Shown one piece after another: positions 4,979 to 7,462 of a DNA stretch of 7,462 nt. The stretch comes from Dehalococcoidia bacterium (lineage in GTDB: Bacteria; Chloroflexota; Dehalococcoidia; Plut-88900), in contig JAAXHX010000198.1 in the NCBI GenBank assembly GCA_012270635.1, positions 1-7,462 of the forward strand. Direction: 5' to 3'. The position numbers were made by a program, and so were the translations under genes. The notes under the pieces are model-generated. The model saw only the letters and a program-made list of their open reading frames with translations. It ran no database searches and was not told where the DNA came from. Position 1 is the stretch's first letter. Every line of letters starts with the position of its first letter.

Positions 4979-6619
4979 CTACTCCATGCGGGAGCCGCCC
5001 CAGTTCGAGATCGCCCGCGCGTAGGGGTCGGCGATGACGTTTATGACCGCGGCCTTGCCACTGGCGTAGGCCCTCTCCAGTGCGGGCTTGATCTCGTCGG
5101 GGTCTTCCACCTGCTCACCGTAGGCTCCCAGGGCTTCGGCCATCTCATGGAAGGCAGTAAAGCCCAGCTCCCGACCCGGCTTCCGGGTGTCGAGGGAGCG
5201 GGCGGTCCAGCCGGCGTTGTTGCTGACCACGGTGACGACTGGGAGGTTGTGCCGGACCGCGGTATCGACCTCCATGGCATTCATGCCCATGGAACCATCG
5301 CCGTGGAGGACCAGCACCTGCTTGTCGGGCTTGGCCAACTGCGCCCCGATCCCGTAGGGCAGCCCCACGCCCATGGTCCCCGTGACACCAGCGTTGAGCC
5401 TGTGGCCGGGCACGTAGGTGGGTATGGACTGCCTGCCGTAGTGGAGGATCTCGTTCCCGTCGACGCAGAGGATGGCGTCCCTGTCCAGGAATTCTCTGAT
5501 CTCCCTGCATATCCTCAGGGGGTGGATAGGACGCTGGTCGGAGTTGAGAAGGTCGGCGGTCTTGGAGACGCGCTGATCGTTAACTTCGCTGAGGCGGAGG
5601 ACCCACTGCGACTCCAGGGCGCCGGCGAAACTTGCCTCCTGGGCCTCGGCCTCCGCGACCATCTGGGCCATGGCCAGCTTGGCGTCGGCGACGATGCCGA
5701 TGTCCACACTCCTGTTGTGGCCTATCTCGCTGGCTTCGATGTCGATCTGGATGATCTTGGCGTCGGGGGAGATGCGCTGGCCGTAGTTCATCATCCAGTT
5801 GAGCCGGGTCCCGACGACCAGCGCCACGTCCGCCTCTCTCATCGCCGTGCTCCGGGCGCCGGGGAAGGAGACGACGTGGTCTTCTGGCACGACGCCCCGA
5901 GACATGGGCGCGGTGTAGAAGGGGATGTTGGTGATGTCAACGAACCGTTCAAGCTCGGGGCTGCCGCCGGAGAAGAAGACCCCTCCGCCGGCCATGATCA
6001 TGGGTCGTTCGGCCTTGGCCAGGAGGTCTACGGCCTCGGCGACGGCGTCCGGGTCGGCGGCGGGCTTGCTCCTCTTTTCGTAGCGGCTCGGGGGTACGGC
6101 GTCGGACTCCTCGATCTCCTCGTAGAGAACGTCGGCGCCGCAGTCCACGTACACGGGGCCCGGCCGGCCCGACATGGCCTGCCGAAAGGCCGTGCTGATG
6201 ATCTCCGGGTACCGAGCGGCCATGGTGGGCCGATGCAAGTACTTGCAGAGGGGCTGCATGATGCCGACCTGGTCAACCTCCTGAAAGGCCTCCCGACCGA
6301 TGTCGTGCACAGGGCCCGCGCCGCCCAGCACCACCATGGGCGAGTTGTCGATGGAAGCGGTGTAGACCCCGGTCAGCAGGTTCAGGGTTCCCGGCCCGGA
6401 GGCGGCGGTGCAGACCCCCGGCTTGCCGGAGACGCGGGCGTAGGCATGGGCGGCAAAGGCCGCTCCCTGCTCGTGCCTGAAGTCCACGGTCTTGATGCCC
6501 AGGTCCTCGCTGGACATGACGATGTCGAAGTTAGGCCCTCCCATCAGGTAGAAGAGGGTGTCGACGCCCTCCTCTTTCAGCGTTCTGGCTATGAGATAGC
6601 TTCCGGTGACAGTACCCAT
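4979..6619 (-). CDS. Thiamine-diphosphate-dependent enzyme, 2-hydroxyacyl-CoA lyase / acetolactate synthase superfamily
   Basis: This 546-residue enzyme has the three-domain layout of the pyruvate-oxidase-like ThDP superfamily. The N-terminal pyrimidine-binding domain (about 1-170) contains FRHEQGAAFAAHAYAR (47-62) with the cofactor-activating Glu50, and ASGPGTLNLLTGVYTASIDNSP (73-94). The central domain (about 190-330) includes PMIMAGGGVFFSGG and ALVVGTRLNW. The C-terminal pyrophosphate-binding domain carries GDGS at 440-443 and NN at 467-468, the classic metal/ThDP motif. NNAGW and GVTGTMGVGLPYGIGAQ resemble 2-hydroxyacyl-CoA lyase and benzaldehyde lyase more than typical IlvB, and no small-subunit gene lies beside it. 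It should cleave or form a C-C bond at a 2-keto or 2-hydroxyacyl substrate, which cannot be named from sequence. The ATG at 6619 is followed at once by the domain's first helix; the Shine-Dalgarno is poor. It is first in a likely two-gene operon with the exporter. Confidence 0.9.
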   Translation of the reverse strand: MGTVTGSYLIARTLKEEGVDTLFYLMGGPNFDIVMSSEDLGIKTVDFRHEQGAAFAAHAYARVSGKPGVCTAASGPGTLNLLTGVYTASIDNSPMVVLGGAGPVHDIGREAFQEVDQVGIMQPLCKYLHRPTMAARYPEIISTAFRQAMSGRPGPVYVDCGADVLYEEIEESDAVPPSRYEKRSKPAADPDAVAEAVDLLAKAERPMIMAGGGVFFSGGSPELERFVDITNIPFYTAPMSRGVVPEDHVVSFPGARSTAMREADVALVVGTRLNWMMNYGQRISPDAKIIQIDIEASEIGHNRSVDIGIVADAKLAMAQMVAEAEAQEASFAGALESQWVLRLSEVNDQRVSKTADLLNSDQRPIHPLRICREIREFLDRDAILCVDGNEILHYGRQSIPTYVPGHRLNAGVTGTMGVGLPYGIGAQLAKPDKQVLVLHGDGSMGMNAMEVDTAVRHNLPVVTVVSNNAGWTARSLDTRKPGRELGFTAFHEMAEALGAYGEQVEDPDEIKPALERAYASGKAAVINVIADPYARAISNWGGSRME

Positions 6620-6657
6620 GTGTGACCCCCGCGAGTTGTCGAATCGGCAACCCTCAC

Positions 6658-6685
6658 CCTATACCCGTCGTCGTTCGGTAGTCAA
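6658..6685 (-). promoter_or_regulatory. Promoter of the ThDP enzyme-exporter operon
   Basis: Read on the minus strand, TTGACT (6685-6680) and TATAGG (6663-6658) are separated by 16 bp. Transcription would start near 6651, about 30 nt before the ATG at 6619. It lies downstream of the hairpins that separate this operon from rho. Confidence 0.55.
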
Positions 6686-6716
6686 GGTTGGGGAAGGGAA
6701 CCTTCACCCCCTTGGT

Positions 6717-6751
6717 CCCCCTCTCCCTTAGGGCCATCAAGGGAGAGGGGG
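6717..6751. repeat. Perfect 13-bp inverted repeat, dispersed-repeat type
   Basis: CCCCCTCTCCCTT (6717-6729) and AAGGGAGAGGGGG (6739-6751) are perfect inverted copies around a 9-nt loop. Such C/T-rich palindromes are familiar as dispersed intergenic repeats in GC-rich bacteria. As RNA it would fold into a stable hairpin on either strand. A weaker inverted pair, AAGGTT (6684-6689) and AACCTT (6699-6704), lies just to its left. Confidence 0.8.
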
Positions 6752-6799
6752 AAAGAAGAATAGGGGCGCGGACGGCGCGGGGCGCCGTCCGTGCCCCTA
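6751..6799 (-). terminator. Strong 18-bp hairpin after rho, likely terminator
   Basis: TAGGGGCGCGGACGGCGC (6761-6778) pairs with 6782-6799 over all 18 positions, 17 Watson-Crick plus one G-T wobble, around a 3-nt GGG loop. On the minus strand it lies about 100 nt after the rho stop and is followed by the pyrimidine-rich TTCTTCTTTC (6760-6751), giving it terminator form although the U-run is interrupted. It may also be one half of a mobile or dispersed repeat together with the adjacent 6717-6751 palindrome. Confidence 0.55.
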
Positions 6800-6895
6800 A
6801 TTCAGTACCCGGGGAAGGGGGATGGATGCACGCCAGAGGCGCGTCTATGACCGGCTCGGGGGGCGGGATGTTGGAGATAGGGGTGGGAGATGAGC
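6800..6895. other. Rho 3' flank without recognisable features
   Basis: The 96 nt between the rho stop and the strong hairpin are G-rich on the plus strand. I see no gene, promoter or clear repeat here. It would be the 3' UTR of the rho message. Confidence 0.5.
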
Positions 6896-7462
6896 CTAGC
6901 CGGTCTTGAGGTTGGTGAGAAATTCGGCGTTGGAGGAGGTCTTGGCCATGCGCTGGAGGACTTTTTCGGTGGCGTCGGCGGAGGAGTTGGGGTCGTTGGA
7001 GATCATGGATACCATCCGCCGGAGGAGCCAGACCTGCTTGAGGGTCTGCTCGTCGAGCAGCTTCTCTTCACGCCGAGTGCCGGACTTCTGTATGTCGATG
7101 GCGGGGAAGATGCGGCGCTCGGAGAGCTTGCGGTCGAGATGGACTTCCATGTTGCCGGTGCCCTTGAACTCTTCGTAGATGACTTCGTCCATACGGGAGC
7201 CGGTGTCGACCAGGCAAGTGCCTATGATGGTTAGGGAGCCACCCTCTTCGCAGTTGCGGGCGGCGCCGAAGAACTGCTTCGGCGGATAGAGGGCTACCGG
7301 GTCTATGCCGCCGGAGAGGGTGCGCCCGCTGGTGGGTATGGCGAGGTTGTAGGCCCGGGTGAGCCGGGTGATGGAGTCCAGAAGTATGACCACGTCCTCC
7401 CCGACCTCTACCAGGCGCTTGGCCCGAGCCAAGGCTACCTCGGCGACCTTGGTGTGGTCCTC
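6896..7462 (-). CDS. rho: Transcription termination factor Rho, C-terminal fragment (N-terminus off window)
   Basis: Rho is a hexameric RNA helicase/ATPase that ends transcription at Rho-dependent sites. The visible 188 residues are the C-terminal ATPase core; the N-terminal RNA-binding domain and the Walker A loop lie beyond the right edge. Translating from the edge gives [10 protein letters not shown], followed by the Walker B strand [17 protein letters not shown] (23-39), the Q-loop region [14 protein letters not shown] (45-58), [20 protein letters not shown] (60-79), [22 protein letters not shown] (91-112) and [21 protein letters not shown] (116-136). All follow the order and spacing of the well-known E. 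coli protein. The stop is TAG at 6898-6896. The reading frame is open through 7462, so the apparent TTG start at 7432 is internal. Codon use and GC match the chromosomal neighbours. Confidence 0.97.
   Translation of the reverse strand, partial: EDHTKVAEVALARAKRLVEVGEDVVILLDSITRLTRAYNLAIPTSGRTLSGGIDPVALYPPKQFFGAARNCEEGGSLTIIGTCLVDTGSRMDEVIYEEFKGTGNMEVHLDRKLSERRIFPAIDIQKSGTRREEKLLDEQTLKQVWLLRRMVSMISNDPNSSADATEKVLQRMAKTSSNAEFLTNLKTG

Noticed and set aside
5147..6625. A 492-codon open frame on the plus strand opposite the ThDP enzyme gene
   Set aside because: It is fully antisense to a gene with clear catalytic motifs, and its translation is a low-complexity Gly/Val/Asp/His mix matching no family. 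High GC explains the missing stops.
6684..6799. CRISPR array
   Set aside because: The inverted repeats differ from each other and there are no regularly spaced direct repeats.
1..7462. tRNA or rRNA genes
   Set aside because: I saw no tRNA TTCGANTC-type arm in a cloverleaf context and no conserved rRNA segments on either strand in the intergenic regions.

Overview
The window is bacterial, mostly GC-rich and densely coded. A hand count of one 60-base stretch in the gene at 2875-3639 gives 42/60 G+C, against 28/60 in a 60-base stretch of the toxin gene at 1256-1591. The housekeeping genes at the two edges, prephenate dehydrogenase and Rho, together with the style of the other proteins and the hairpin-rich intergenic repeats, suggest an environmental Chloroflexota lineage (Dehalococcoidia or SAR202-like). 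This placement is a family-level impression, not a proof.

Layout: (1) 3-992, minus strand: tyrA (prephenate dehydrogenase), running off the left edge. (2) 1111-2708: a lower-GC accessory islet on the plus strand. It has a near-consensus sigma70-type promoter, a perfect 17-bp palindrome over the expected transcription start, a 16-codon leader ORF with a strong ribosome binding site, a HigB/RelE-type toxin starting at GTG, and a HigA-type antitoxin fused to an ImmA/IrrE zinc-metallopeptidase domain. (3) 2795-3639, plus: a promoter and a 254-aa protein of unknown function. (4) 3643-4938 and 4979-6619, minus: an EntS-like MFS exporter downstream of a thiamine-diphosphate-dependent enzyme of the 2-hydroxyacyl-CoA lyase / benzaldehyde lyase / acetolactate synthase superfamily. 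They are 40 nt apart and are probably co-transcribed from a promoter at 6658-6685. (5) 6620-6895: an intergenic region with two strong inverted repeats, one of which probably terminates rho. (6) 6896-7462, minus: the C-terminal part of transcription termination factor Rho, running off the right edge.

The most interesting part is the islet at 1111-2708. It is a toxin/antitoxin-like pair in which the antitoxin carries its own predicted protease domain, so repressor release could be proteolytic and built into one polypeptide. The toxin appears to be translated behind a short overlapping leader ORF. The pair sits between unrelated chromosomal genes and looks horizontally acquired. The rest of the window is ordinary metabolism, transport and transcription machinery, although the substrates of the ThDP enzyme and the exporter cannot be read from the sequence.
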